The notes: generated by a model from the sequence alone, not told the origin. A stretch of 36,664 nucleotides of DNA from Acidobacteriaceae bacterium (GCA_030039035.1 JASHQQ010000023.1:1-36664), one strand, 5' to 3'; positions 9,618 to 18,140 are shown, counted from the stretch's first letter. Translations and numbers: made by a program.

Positions 9618-9821
9618 GTGGGTTCCCTTCCCTTTCCTTTTCTGATTAGGATGCTCGTGAGTTGCGGTCGGTGACATTCCGGGGCCCGGCGCGATTGCGA
9701 TTTTCCAGTTTTGCTTGCCGACATCCAGAATACTCGCAAAAAGCGGGACCAAAATGGGAGCGTACGGGCTCCACAGGCTGCGGAAAACTCACGGCCATGG
9801 CGCCTTGTAAAAGGGCCCGAC

Positions 9822-9925
9822 TTCAGAGGTTGCGGAAAAGCAGGCTTGAGCAGGGAAAAGTGTCAGGCACGGAATTCAGAGGTTGCGGAAAAGCAGGCTT
9901 GAGCAGGGAAAAGTGTCAGGGCACG
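9822..9925. repeat. Two tandem ~50-bp direct repeats
   Basis: A unit beginning TTCAGAGGTTGCGGAAAAGC and ending GTGTCAGGCACG occurs at 9822-9871 and again, offset by 53 bp, at 9875-9925. The second copy has one extra G and continues into the GGCACGAC hairpin. The pair lies in the 477-bp gap (9618-10094) upstream of pgi and downstream of the mannonate-dehydratase-like gene. No gene is supported in that gap. A fragment of the same unit (AAGTGTCAGGGCACGACTT) recurs near 33859. Confidence 0.85.
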
Positions 9926-9939
9926 ACTTCAGTCGTGCC
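9920..9939. repeat. Perfect hairpin with TTCA loop
   Basis: GGCACGAC-TTCA-GTCGTGCC is a perfect 8-bp stem with a four-base loop. It ends the second tandem repeat and looks like a REP-type palindrome. No T tract follows, so it is not a classical terminator. Confidence 0.8.
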
Positions 9940-9961
9940 GAAAGAAGCGCAAAAAACGATC

Positions 9962-9975
9962 GGGGCTTCAGCCCC
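9962..9975. repeat. Small hairpin with TTCA loop
   Basis: GGGGC-TTCA-GCCCC, a perfect 5-bp stem 22 bp beyond the previous hairpin, with the same loop sequence. It probably belongs to the same class of intergenic palindromes. Confidence 0.6.
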
Positions 9976-10094
9976 TGAGGGCCGCTTCTCGGACCTGACC
10001 TGCGGCGATTTCGATCCGTCAGACATTGCCCAGCCTCTTGCAGACCCGCGCACGATCCATTCACTGCACATTCATAATTATGGCGCGCCGACGG

Positions 10095-11429
10095 TCACTG
10101 CTTGATCACCGTGCCGTCGGGCAGGCGAATCTCGCCCCACCCGCCGTTCAGCGGGCTTTGTGTAAACGGCGCCCTGGCCGCTTCCTTCTCGTCGATCTCG
10201 ATGCCCCATCCCGGCTTCTCGCTCACCCACAGGTATCCGTCGCGTATCTCCGGACATCCCTGGAAGATGGCCTGCGTCCGCTCGTTGAAGGGTGAATACT
10301 CCTGGATGCCGAAGTTGTAGCTCACCAGATCGAGCGTGACATTGGCCATGTGGCCCACGGGCGAAACGTCGCCGGGGCCGTGCCACGCCGTCCTCACGCC
10401 AAACTGTTCGGCGAGAATAGCGATCTTGCGCGAGGGACTGAACCCGCCGGCCTGCGAAAGGTGAACGCGAATGTAGTCGATGAGCCGCTCCGCAATCAGC
10501 GGCTGCCACTCGTGCGGACTGTTGAAGAGTTCGCCCATGGCGATGGGCGTGGCGCAGTTCTGGCGGATCTGGCGAAAGTAGTCGATGTCCTCGGGCGAGA
10601 GCGGGTCTTCGAGAAAAAACATGTGGTAAGGCTCGGCCAGCTTGCAGAACTGGACCGCTTCGTTGGGCGTGAGCCGTTCGTGCATGTCGTGGAGAAGCTG
10701 CACCTCTTCGCCCAGCTCACGGCGGCACACTTCGAGCAGCTTGAGCGCGCGGCGGAACTGCGCTTCGCGGTCGAAGAGCGGCTTGTCGTGCAGCGCCTGG
10801 GGCCGTGCGGCGTTGCCGTGCTGCGAGCCGTAGCCGGCCAATCCAGGCAGGCCCACCTGCACGCGGATGTTGCGGAATCCCTGCGCCATGAGCTGGCGGG
10901 CGTTCGTTACCACGTCTTCGAACTCAGCGCCGCTCGCGTGCGCGTAGGCGTCGACGGCCTCGCGGCACTTGCCGCCGGCAAGCTGATAGACAGGCATGTT
11001 CGCCTGGCGCCCTTTGATGTCCCACAGCGCCTCGTCGATGCCGCTGATGGCGTTGTTCAGCACCGGCCCGTTGCGCCAGTACGAGCTGTCATAGCACGAT
11101 TGCCAGATGTCCTCGATGCGGTCGGTCGTCTTGCCGAGCAGAAAAGGCCTGAGATACTTTTCCACCGCCGGCTTCACCAGGTCGGCGCGCTGCGTGAACG
11201 TCGCGCAGCCGTAGCCGTAGAGCCCGTCCTGATCGGTCGTGATCTTGACCACGGTGAGACGCACGCCCTGCGGCTCGCACTCGATGACGCTGATGTCCTT
11301 GATCCTCGGCGCGGGCAGGCCGCGCGTGGCGCGTTCGGCTTGCTCGTCGGCTTGCGCAAATCGCGGCGCGAGCACAAGCGCACTCGCGCCCGCGGCGGAT
11401 TGCAGAAAGTTGCGGCGTGGGATGGGCAT
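10095..11429 (-). CDS. Tat-exported mannonate dehydratase-like enolase-superfamily protein
   Basis: 444 residues. The ATG at 11429 has AAGAGG 6 nt upstream. A Tat signal (RRNFLQ at residues 5-10, then a hydrophobic stretch ending ARFAQA-like) is followed by the enolase-superfamily N-terminal cap and a TIM barrel. Asp248, His250, Glu274, Glu300 and His350 have the same spacing as the metal ligands and catalytic residues of D-mannonate dehydratase/RspA proteins (D-x-H, +24 Glu, +26 Glu, +50 His), in HDMHERLTP, FFLEDPLSPED, MGELFN and WHGPGDVSPVGH. ManD converts D-mannonate to 2-keto-3-deoxygluconate. Export of such an enzyme is odd and the true substrate may differ, since the family includes low-activity members. 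It stands alone in the same direction as pgi and the DUF362 gene. Confidence 0.88.
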   Translation of the reverse strand: MPIPRRNFLQSAAGASALVLAPRFAQADEQAERATRGLPAPRIKDISVIECEPQGVRLTVVKITTDQDGLYGYGCATFTQRADLVKPAVEKYLRPFLLGKTTDRIEDIWQSCYDSSYWRNGPVLNNAISGIDEALWDIKGRQANMPVYQLAGGKCREAVDAYAHASGAEFEDVVTNARQLMAQGFRNIRVQVGLPGLAGYGSQHGNAARPQALHDKPLFDREAQFRRALKLLEVCRRELGEEVQLLHDMHERLTPNEAVQFCKLAEPYHMFFLEDPLSPEDIDYFRQIRQNCATPIAMGELFNSPHEWQPLIAERLIDYIRVHLSQAGGFSPSRKIAILAEQFGVRTAWHGPGDVSPVGHMANVTLDLVSYNFGIQEYSPFNERTQAIFQGCPEIRDGYLWVSEKPGWGIEIDEKEAARAPFTQSPLNGGWGEIRLPDGTVIKQ

Positions 11430-11597
11430 GGAGAGCCTCTTCGGTGAGCTGGCCCAAGGAGCCTTGAATCCGGCAAAGAGGCCATTCTAACGCCTGGCGC
11501 GGACTGGCTCGCGAGATGAACACTTGCTATCGTTCCGATCGGGAGGTCGTCCATCCGGCAAAGGTGATGGTTTACGTGTCGAATTCAACGGCGTTGG

Positions 11598-11758
11598 AGC
11601 GTGCGTGAGAACTCGTTTCAGCATGATTTCGGTGTGCGAATCGGAGGGAGCGGCAGCCTTTAGGCTGCAGGATTCAGCGCAAGACATCGAGGGGCTTCAG
11701 CCACGGGCCTTTTGGATCCGACCTTGTGGCCATGGGCTCGAGTCCTCACGCAGACACG
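11598..11758. mobile_element. 161-bp non-autonomous inverted-repeat element, copy A
   Basis: This copy shares its layout and most of its bases with the element at 33622-33782. The 13-bp inner inverted ends are TGCGTGAGAACTC at 11602-11614 and GAGTCCTCACGCA at 11740-11752 (12 of 13 pair). Inside, GCAGCC-TTTA-GGCTGC at 11653-11668 forms a perfect hairpin. There is no coding capacity. Outside the ends, arms near 11585-11592 and 11762-11769 (TCAACGGC and GCCATTGA) are also nearly complementary. The element fills much of the gap between the DUF362 stop and the mannonate-dehydratase-like start (11430-11886). I see nothing else in that gap. It may be a MITE or a complex REP unit. Confidence 0.75.
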
Positions 11759-11886
11759 CCAGCCATTGAGTTTGCTTCGCGAGAGCACCCGCGTCATCGC
11801 ATCGCTGAAACAAGGGCCATGACGCTGTCCGATCGGATTCGTCGCTTTGTTGGGATCGCGATCATGATGCTGGCGGTCGCTCGCCT

Positions 11887-13080
11887 TCAGGCGCTTGTCA
11901 ACTGCGTCAGCGTCGGGAAGCGATAGCGCGCCTTGGCGATCGGCGTACCCACGACCTCGATGCGCGTGAGATCGCGCGTGCCCACGCCGAGGTGCTCGGC
12001 GAGGCGCAGCGTGCTGTCGCATTTCTCGAACGGAGGCGCGCCGCGATCGGCCATGGGATCGAAGCCCATCACCGCGGCGGCGACGGCATCGGTATTCACG
12101 CAGTTGAGGCCGGCGATCAGCAGCCCCGGATGAACGGCCTGATGGAGCGCGTGCGGCCCCTGATCGGGCAATTCGCCGCCGGTCATGGTATAGACGCCGT
12201 CGATGACGGCGAGATGGATGGGCCGCGAGGCGACCAGATCGGCCGTCACGCGCGGAACGCGGAAGCCGGGGTCGGTGGACTGGGCGACGGGCTGAGGCGC
12301 GCTCCTGGGCGGCACGCGCGAACCGGAATGCATGGGGCCGCGAAAGCCCGTGGGAACGATGCTGGGCTCGTCCTGCGGAGCGTCGTCGCTGTAGATGGTG
12401 CACGGCGTGATGCCGAAGCAGTTCTTCATCGAGAGAGTGACGCCGGCCGTGCGGTGCTCCTTGAGCTTGGCCAGAGAGACGAAGACGTCGCAGTCGCGAT
12501 AGGAGTGGTTCAGGTCGTAGCCGGCGTACATCAGTCCTCCGCCGGGCGCCATGAAGCGCGCGTAGCTTTTGCCGCTGCCGAGAAAGTTCGTGTTCTCGAA
12601 TTCGACATGCGGAGCCGCGGCGGCAAAGTCCTTCGGCTGCCAGCCCGCGGAGATCATGAACTCCTCGAGCGGCCTGGTTCCCGCCGGCGCGCTTTCCAGC
12701 AGCCGGATGCGCTGCGCACCCGCGGCGCCGAGCAGCGAAACCAGCGAGCCGATCACCTGCGGGTGCACCCAGTGCGTCATCTGGTTGGGCATGGCGCCGA
12801 GCTTCGAGGATGGCAATCCGGTCAGGTTCAGCTTGATGGCGACGGTCTTGCCGCGGACGAGCGGCGAAAGGCCGCCAAGCTGGTCGAACATGGCAGAGAG
12901 CGTGTCGGCGACCTGCCGGTTGTACTCCGGGCAGAGGCCGATGGCCACGCGGCCCGCCGGCGCCTTTAACGCGGACGCCGCCGATGCCGCCGATGCCATC
13001 AGGGGTTTTGACATCGCCGCCCCGGCTGCTGCCATTCCGGCCACGGCGAGAAACTCTCTTCGGGAGCCATTCGGTCTCAT
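11887..13080 (-). CDS. Tat-exported DUF362-domain protein
   Basis: 397 residues from ATG 13080, with GGAGG 11 nt upstream. The N-terminus MRPNGSRREFLAVAG is a twin-arginine signal followed by an Ala-rich hydrophobic stretch. The DUF362 core is recognisable from KTVAIKLNL, HPQVIGSLVSLLGAAGA and CDVFVSLAKLKEHRTAGVT followed by MKNCFGITP. Late motifs are VIDGVYTMTGGELP and NTDAVAAAVMGFDP. The family is common in Acidobacteria and other bacteria; some members are fused to ferredoxin domains, but none is present here. Function is unknown, with an oxidoreductase-related role only guessed. It stands alone and is divergent from the repeat protein at 13474. Confidence 0.85.
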   Translation of the reverse strand: MRPNGSRREFLAVAGMAAAGAAMSKPLMASAASAASALKAPAGRVAIGLCPEYNRQVADTLSAMFDQLGGLSPLVRGKTVAIKLNLTGLPSSKLGAMPNQMTHWVHPQVIGSLVSLLGAAGAQRIRLLESAPAGTRPLEEFMISAGWQPKDFAAAAPHVEFENTNFLGSGKSYARFMAPGGGLMYAGYDLNHSYRDCDVFVSLAKLKEHRTAGVTLSMKNCFGITPCTIYSDDAPQDEPSIVPTGFRGPMHSGSRVPPRSAPQPVAQSTDPGFRVPRVTADLVASRPIHLAVIDGVYTMTGGELPDQGPHALHQAVHPGLLIAGLNCVNTDAVAAAVMGFDPMADRGAPPFEKCDSTLRLAEHLGVGTRDLTRIEVVGTPIAKARYRFPTLTQLTSA

Positions 13081-13473
13081 CTTCAGGTCGACCTCCAGAC
13101 GCACTCCCTCAGTATGAACGCAATTTTGCCATTGCGCGGACAGAAATTTTGATGGGGGAAAAACTCGCTGAACACTCAACCGCAACGGCCCACATCCCTC
13201 AAAAAAATCCCTGCGCTTTTCCCATTTTCCCGTTCCCCGACGCGCCTCCGCCGTGAGAGACTGATTCCCTCCTTAGCGAGGTCATTGGCGAAAGATCTCC
13301 CGCCGCTCTGCCCGGTGACGGAGATCCCGCGGAAATTCCTCCAATCCGCCGCGAATGACGGGCCACTTTGCCATCATCCTGCTTCCGCGCCGTGGGCGCC
13401 GGATAAACGAATTGCAGCGGCCGGTTACATGCCTTTCTGGCGGATCGGCCCAAACCGTCCACGGAGGACCCTG
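13081..13473. other. Divergent intergenic region 13081-13473
   Basis: 393 bp between the divergent DUF362 and repeat-protein genes. It should contain both promoters and the Shine-Dalgarno sites (GGAGG at each end). An open frame extends upstream of 13474 in the same frame as the repeat protein, but it lacks a signal peptide and a ribosome site. No strong -35/-10 pair, repeat or RNA gene is evident. Confidence 0.5.
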
Positions 13474-16206
13474 ATGCGTTTCAATGGGATGAAAAGCACC
13501 CGACTCCTTGTATGCTGCGCAGCTACGATGATCGCCCTTGCCGGGCTCACCGCAACCGCAGCCACCCAATATACGGTCGGTGGTACGGTCAATGGATTGA
13601 AGCTCAAGGAATTCGTAACTTTGCTGGACACATTGCCCAACAAGGTCACCGATCAACTGGCGGTGACCAAAGACGGCTCCTTTCACTTCGCGAAGGAACT
13701 GGCCAGCGGAGCTACTTATAAAGTTACGGTCAAGATACAGCCACCCGGAGAGTCCTGCTCCGTGAAGAACGGAGCCGGCACGGTTGGACATGCGGATATT
13801 ACAGACGTAACTGTCGATTGCGTCTACGTCTACACGGTCGGCGGAAAGGTCTCCGGTCTGGCAGCCAAAGAATCCGTCACTTTGCTGGACAACAATTCCA
13901 ATGCGCTCACCGTCACCGCGAACGGCGTCTTCACGTTCAGCCAGGCGCTCGGGCACGGCGCAAGATACGATGTGACCGTCGAGCGAGGCAAGCAGCCAAA
14001 GAACGGGACGTGCACGGTAACCAAGGGGTCAGGCCTCATTGTTTTGACCGATATCACCACTGTAAAGGTCACCTGCGTTGCCACTCCCCCGCCGACGTAC
14101 AGCATCGGCGGCAATGTCGGCGGGCTGGACGCCGGGACCTCGGTCGTCCTGGAGGACGGCAGCACCAATACCGTAACGGTGACGCGCGATGGACCCTTCA
14201 CCTTGCCGGTCAAGGAGAAGAGCGGAACCGCGTATGACGTAACCGTGAAGACGCAGCCGACAGGCGAAACCTGCGGGGTGAACCACGCATCGGGAACCGT
14301 CGGCACGAGCGACATAACCAACGTGGCGGTCTCCTGCCAGCCGAATACGACGGCGACTTACGGCATCGGCGGGATGGTATCGGGCTTGAATACCGGCGCA
14401 TCCGTGGTCCTGCAGGACAACGGCGCCGACAACCTCACCGTCACGAGCAATGGCCAGTTCACGTTTTCAACCAAACTGGCGAGCCAGGCGCAGTACAAGG
14501 TGACGGTGGAGACTCAGCCGACCGGCGAAACCTGCTCGGTTGCCAACGGCTCAGGCACGGTGGGAACGGCGAGTGTGACGAACGTCTCCGTCTCCTGCAC
14601 GACAAACACGGGCGGCGGAGGCAGCGGAATCTGGCTTCCCTTTACTGCCACGCCGGTACCCGACACCACGGGCGGCCAGACCGGCCTGTTTGTCATCCCC
14701 TCGGGCAGCATCGCCGCGTCCACGGCGCCCGCTCCGCAATGGGTGAGCACGACAGCCGTGCAGTACCTCGCCGAGGACATTCAGTTCGCGTTTAACGGCG
14801 ATTCGGTCACGACGTATCAGCCCACTCTGCTCGTCTACGCCGCGGCGGATTCCAACGGAAACACTCACATCTACGGCCTGAACCTGACCGCCACGTCCGC
14901 CGCGCCCGTCGCCGCGCAGATCAGCAATCTCTCCCTTCCCTCAACCCAGGTGATCTGCAGCGCGAAGGGGTTCCTGAACGAAGTCACCGATCCGACCTCG
15001 GGCTTCCTTGTGGTGGATGTCGGGCCGGTGAACGCGTGTGGAACCAACGACACATTCGAAGTCGTGCACTATGGGGACTCGTCGACCACGGCGCCCGTGA
15101 CCGTGAGTCTCTCGTCCACCAGCCTCAACGAGATCTACAACAACTTCTCGCTGGTCGGCATGGTGGAGTTCGACTCGGCGAGCGGAGACGTGCTGTTGTA
15201 CGCCGACGATACCTTTACCAGTCCCAAAACGCTGTTCACCGGCGTCACCTCCGGCGAGACCTACAGCAGCGGCACAAGCCGGTTCACGGGCGCCGGCTCG
15301 ATCTTGTATAACGTCACGACCTCGAAGGGCTCAACCTTGTATCTGCTCGACTCCGCCGGAACCAGCACCCAGGTCTTCGCCGGAACCATCTCCACTCACG
15401 GCACCGACGACAACAATTTTTACTTCGTGACTTCGCCTGCGGGCCCTCCGGCGAATACGGCGGTCATTTACCAGGTACCGCTGGGTGGCGGGACTCCCCA
15501 GGAACTGTTCAGCCTGCTGCCCAATGTGCCGGACACGACGCCGACCATCGACCTCATTGGCAGCAACGACTCGGTCCTGATCTTCGGTGTTCCGAACGGC
15601 AGCGGGGCCAGCGCGAGTACAACGCTCTACAACATTCCGGTGGGCAAGACAACGTCCACGCCCACAACGATCGGGACGTACTCCGGCAGGGTGAGCGCGT
15701 TTCTCGGGCTTCCCGCTTCGGGTGGCGCCTCCGGTGACGCTCTGTTCGTCAGCAACGAGACGGGGACCACTTCGGCGAGCGGCATAAAGTACAGTTGGTC
15801 GAGTGTGGCGTGGCCGGCCGCCGGGCCATACACCGCAACGCTGAAGGACAATTCCGCGTATGCGGATTTGGGGCTGCTTTCCAGCACCTTTGGCGGAGTG
15901 GCCTGGCACGTGACAGGAATTACCGATACCAGCGGCGAATTCGGAGGAGGTACTCTCTACCAGACCGACATTGGAACCCTCGCCGACACCGCGGTGTCGA
16001 CCACCGGCGGCGGCGACTACGTACTCCCAGGCGATTACGAACCCGAGGTCGACGGAGTATCGACCAGCGGCATTGCCGACGGCCAATTCATCTACGAAGG
16101 CGCTTCGCAGACGGGCAACCCGACCTTTGGCGTGGCGACGGACACCACAAAAGCGGCCCTGCTGCCACTCCAACTGACGAATACCGACGTGAAACCGCTG
16201 TTCTGA
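13474..16206 (+). CDS. Secreted protein with four tandem beta repeats
   Basis: 910 residues from ATG 13474, which has GGAGG 7 nt upstream and gives a signal peptide (about residues 1-31, ending TATAA). A longer in-frame start at 13285 would bury the signal. Four repeats of about 80 residues lie at 33-116, 120-201, 209-288 and 296-375, each following Y-x-I/V-GG-x-V-x-GL ... V-x-L-x-D/N ... LTV-x-x-x-G-x-F-T ... Y-x-VTV-x-x-QP-x-GE-x-C ... G-x-V-x-x-x-x-x-T-x-V-x-V-x-C. Each has two cysteines that could bridge. A GGGGSG linker (near 380) leads to about 525 residues rich in beta strands, perhaps a propeller-like C-terminal domain. An extracellular adhesion or binding role is likely but unproven. 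It faces a convergent MFS gene. Confidence 0.85.
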   Translation: MRFNGMKSTRLLVCCAATMIALAGLTATAATQYTVGGTVNGLKLKEFVTLLDTLPNKVTDQLAVTKDGSFHFAKELASGATYKVTVKIQPPGESCSVKNGAGTVGHADITDVTVDCVYVYTVGGKVSGLAAKESVTLLDNNSNALTVTANGVFTFSQALGHGARYDVTVERGKQPKNGTCTVTKGSGLIVLTDITTVKVTCVATPPPTYSIGGNVGGLDAGTSVVLEDGSTNTVTVTRDGPFTLPVKEKSGTAYDVTVKTQPTGETCGVNHASGTVGTSDITNVAVSCQPNTTATYGIGGMVSGLNTGASVVLQDNGADNLTVTSNGQFTFSTKLASQAQYKVTVETQPTGETCSVANGSGTVGTASVTNVSVSCTTNTGGGGSGIWLPFTATPVPDTTGGQTGLFVIPSGSIAASTAPAPQWVSTTAVQYLAEDIQFAFNGDSVTTYQPTLLVYAAADSNGNTHIYGLNLTATSAAPVAAQISNLSLPSTQVICSAKGFLNEVTDPTSGFLVVDVGPVNACGTNDTFEVVHYGDSSTTAPVTVSLSSTSLNEIYNNFSLVGMVEFDSASGDVLLYADDTFTSPKTLFTGVTSGETYSSGTSRFTGAGSILYNVTTSKGSTLYLLDSAGTSTQVFAGTISTHGTDDNNFYFVTSPAGPPANTAVIYQVPLGGGTPQELFSLLPNVPDTTPTIDLIGSNDSVLIFGVPNGSGASASTTLYNIPVGKTTSTPTTIGTYSGRVSAFLGLPASGGASGDALFVSNETGTTSASGIKYSWSSVAWPAAGPYTATLKDNSAYADLGLLSSTFGGVAWHVTGITDTSGEFGGGTLYQTDIGTLADTAVSTTGGGDYVLPGDYEPEVDGVSTSGIADGQFIYEGASQTGNPTFGVATDTTKAALLPLQLTNTDVKPLF
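13570..14598 (+). repeat. Four tandem ~245-bp coding repeats
   Basis: These are the nucleotide blocks for the four protein repeats: 13570-13821, 13831-14076, 14098-14337 and 14359-14598. Repeats 3 and 4 are the most alike (both carry QPTGETC and G-T-V-G-T). The second is the most diverged, with ERGKQPKNGTC in place of the QP-x-GE-x-C signature. Confidence 0.8.
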
Positions 16207-16214
16207 TCCGGATT

Positions 16215-16256
16215 CGATCGCCATGGCTGTGCGCTGTTGCATGGCCGTGGCGATCG
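16215..16256. terminator. Hairpin between convergent genes (possible bidirectional terminator)
   Basis: Arms 16215-16228 and 16243-16256 pair over 14 bp with two G-U pairs (CGATCGCCATGGCT with GGCCGTGGCGATCG) around a 14-nt loop. It begins 9 bp after the stop of the repeat protein and 20 bp from the stop of the MFS gene. There is no T tract, so termination is inferred from position. Confidence 0.5.
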
Positions 16257-16275
16257 CCGTCGAACCGTGGTGACT

Positions 16276-17616
16276 TTACATCTCCGGTTCGGACGGCGCT
16301 GCCGTATTCAAGGCAGGAAAACTCCCGCTTTCATTGAGACCTCCATCGGTCCGGCGGCCGGGATCCACGATCAGCCAGAGTGCGCCGCCCACGGCGGCGA
16401 GCAGCGCGGCGACGGCGAATGCCGCATCCCATCCGAGGCGGTTTGCAATCCATGGAGTGAGCGACGCGGTGACAGCGCCGCCGATCTGGCAGACCATGTT
16501 CATCACTCCGGAGACCACTCCGGCGCGAGCGCCGGCGATATCGGCGCTGACCGCCCAGAAGGAGCTTTGCGAAAGATAGAGCGCACCGGCGCCGCCGGCG
16601 AGGATGAAGCTCGCCACGTAAGGTCCGCGCGCGTGCGACCCGATGACGAGGAAGGCGGCGGTGAGCAGGAATGAGAAGACCGCGATGCCGCAGCGGCCGG
16701 CGCGCAAACCGAAGCGCCTTGAGATCCAGTCACTCACGAACCCGCCGCCAAGGCAGCAGACCGTCATGGCCAGAAACGGAATCATCGAGACCAGGGCGTT
16801 GGACTTCAGATTCAGGCCTCGCGCCTGCGACATATAAATGAAGAACCAGCTAAAGAAGATCCAGGCCACGTATCCAAAGCTGAAATAGCTGAGCGAGAGA
16901 GCGATCACGTTGCGGTTGAACAGCGCGGCGCTCCATGAGAGTCGGGCCGGCGAACGAAGCGCGCCTTCGATCGAACGCGTGGACTGGATCAGCCCCAGCT
17001 CATCCGGCGAGACGAACGGGTGCTGCTCGGGCGTGTCGCGCGCCATGGCGTACCAGGCAAGTCCCACGAGTACGCCGAGAGCCGCGCAGAACCAGAACGA
17101 GGCGCGCCAGCCATCGTGGGCGATGATCCACGCCAGCACCGGAATGCTCAGTCCGGCGCCCGCGCCCACGCCGGCGAAGATCCAGCCGTTGGCGCGTCCG
17201 CGCTCGGCGACGGGAATCCACTGTGCGACGAACTGGTTCGAGGCAGGATAGACGACCGCTTCGCCGGCGCCGAGCGAAAAGCGAACGAGGATCAGCAACA
17301 TGAGTGCATGGGCGAGGCGCGGCGCTGCGATCGTGGTCAGCGCCGTGAAAACTCCCCACCAGACGACGCCGGCGGCAAGCGTCCGTCGCGGACCGAAACG
17401 GCATGCGAGCCAGCCGCCGACGATCTGGAACGCAGCATAGCCCAGCAAAAACGCGCTGAAGATCCAGCCGAGATGAAGATTGTCGATGCCGAGCTCGCGC
17501 TGGATGGACGGCCCGGCGATCGAAACGTTGGTGCGGTCGAGAAACGCGACCGCACTGAGAACGAAGAGCCAGAGGACGAGGAAAGTCCGGATTTGGGAGC
17601 GGCGGACAGGGATCAA
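16276..17616 (-). CDS. MFS transporter, ACS (anion:cation symporter) type
   Basis: 446 residues with about 12 predicted membrane segments in the inner membrane. The start is TTG at 17616, the only start codon before the first membrane segment, with AAGGG 9 nt upstream. LDRTNVSIAGPSIQREL and LGWIFSAFLLGYAAFQIVGG are typical of the ACS family (hexuronate, galactonate and phthalate-type carriers). The motif-A loop reads GWLACRFGPRR, and RFSLGAGEAVVYPASNQFVAQWIP is the usual second signature. The substrate is probably an organic or sugar acid. A mannonate-dehydratase-like protein 5 kb away fits hexuronate use, but the two are not in one operon. The gene is divergent from trmO with only 77 bp between starts. 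Confidence 0.88.
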   Translation of the reverse strand: MIPVRRSQIRTFLVLWLFVLSAVAFLDRTNVSIAGPSIQRELGIDNLHLGWIFSAFLLGYAAFQIVGGWLACRFGPRRTLAAGVVWWGVFTALTTIAAPRLAHALMLLILVRFSLGAGEAVVYPASNQFVAQWIPVAERGRANGWIFAGVGAGAGLSIPVLAWIIAHDGWRASFWFCAALGVLVGLAWYAMARDTPEQHPFVSPDELGLIQSTRSIEGALRSPARLSWSAALFNRNVIALSLSYFSFGYVAWIFFSWFFIYMSQARGLNLKSNALVSMIPFLAMTVCCLGGGFVSDWISRRFGLRAGRCGIAVFSFLLTAAFLVIGSHARGPYVASFILAGGAGALYLSQSSFWAVSADIAGARAGVVSGVMNMVCQIGGAVTASLTPWIANRLGWDAAFAVAALLAAVGGALWLIVDPGRRTDGGLNESGSFPALNTAAPSEPEM

Positions 17617-17693
17617 TGCAATTTACCCTTGCAACGCTTTCGCGCATCCTGATTATCCCGCGGATCGTACGATGGATGGGGAGGCGTCCGCCA

Positions 17694-18140
17694 ATGTTCA
17701 CGCCGGTCGCGATCGGACACATTGTCAGCCCGTACAAAAGCACTTCGGAGATACCGAAAGGGCTGGGCGCAAAGCACGATGCCGAAGGCGTGCTGAAAAT
17801 CCTGCCCGAATACGAGCCAGGCCTCGTCGATGTCGAGGGTTTTTCGCATCTCTTCGTGATCTGGATGTTCGATCGCTCGGAGGGATTCGATCTGACTGCG
17901 CGGCCGCCCTCCGACAGCCGCGCGCACGGCGTCTTTGCCACACGATCTCCCCGGCGGCCCAATCCCATCGGGCTCACCGTCGTCGAGATTCTGCGCCGCG
18001 AGAAGAACGAGATTCACGTTCGCGGCGTGGATATGCTCGACGGCACGCCGCTTCTCGATATCAAGCCGTACATGTCGACCATTCCGGCGGAAAGACTGCG
18101 CCGTGGATGGCTGGCGGAAGCCGAAGCGGCGAAGAAGTGA
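17694..18140 (+). CDS. trmO: TrmO-like tRNA m6t6A methyltransferase (TsaA/UPF0066)
   Basis: 148 residues from ATG 17694, with GGGGAGG 9 nt upstream. An upstream in-frame ATG at 17616 would add 26 residues outside the family. The protein begins FTPVAIGHIVSPYK and carries GFSHLFVIWMFDRS and the diagnostic RSPRRPNPIGLTVVEI segment of the single-domain TsaA/TrmO barrel, followed by GVDMLDGTPLLDIKPY. TrmO uses S-adenosylmethionine to N6-methylate t6A37 in tRNA. This protein is much shorter than E. coli TrmO and lacks its C-terminal extension, as many bacterial and archaeal members do. It is not linked to other tRNA genes here. Confidence 0.85.
   Translation: MFTPVAIGHIVSPYKSTSEIPKGLGAKHDAEGVLKILPEYEPGLVDVEGFSHLFVIWMFDRSEGFDLTARPPSDSRAHGVFATRSPRRPNPIGLTVVEILRREKNEIHVRGVDMLDGTPLLDIKPYMSTIPAERLRRGWLAEAEAAKK

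Noticed and set aside
9822..9925. CRISPR-like direct repeats
   Set aside because: Only two units, almost touching, with no spacers and no cas genes.
11594..11762. Four-base target duplication at element A
   Set aside because: The positions matching copy B read TTGG and CCAG, which are not the same, so no duplication can be claimed there.
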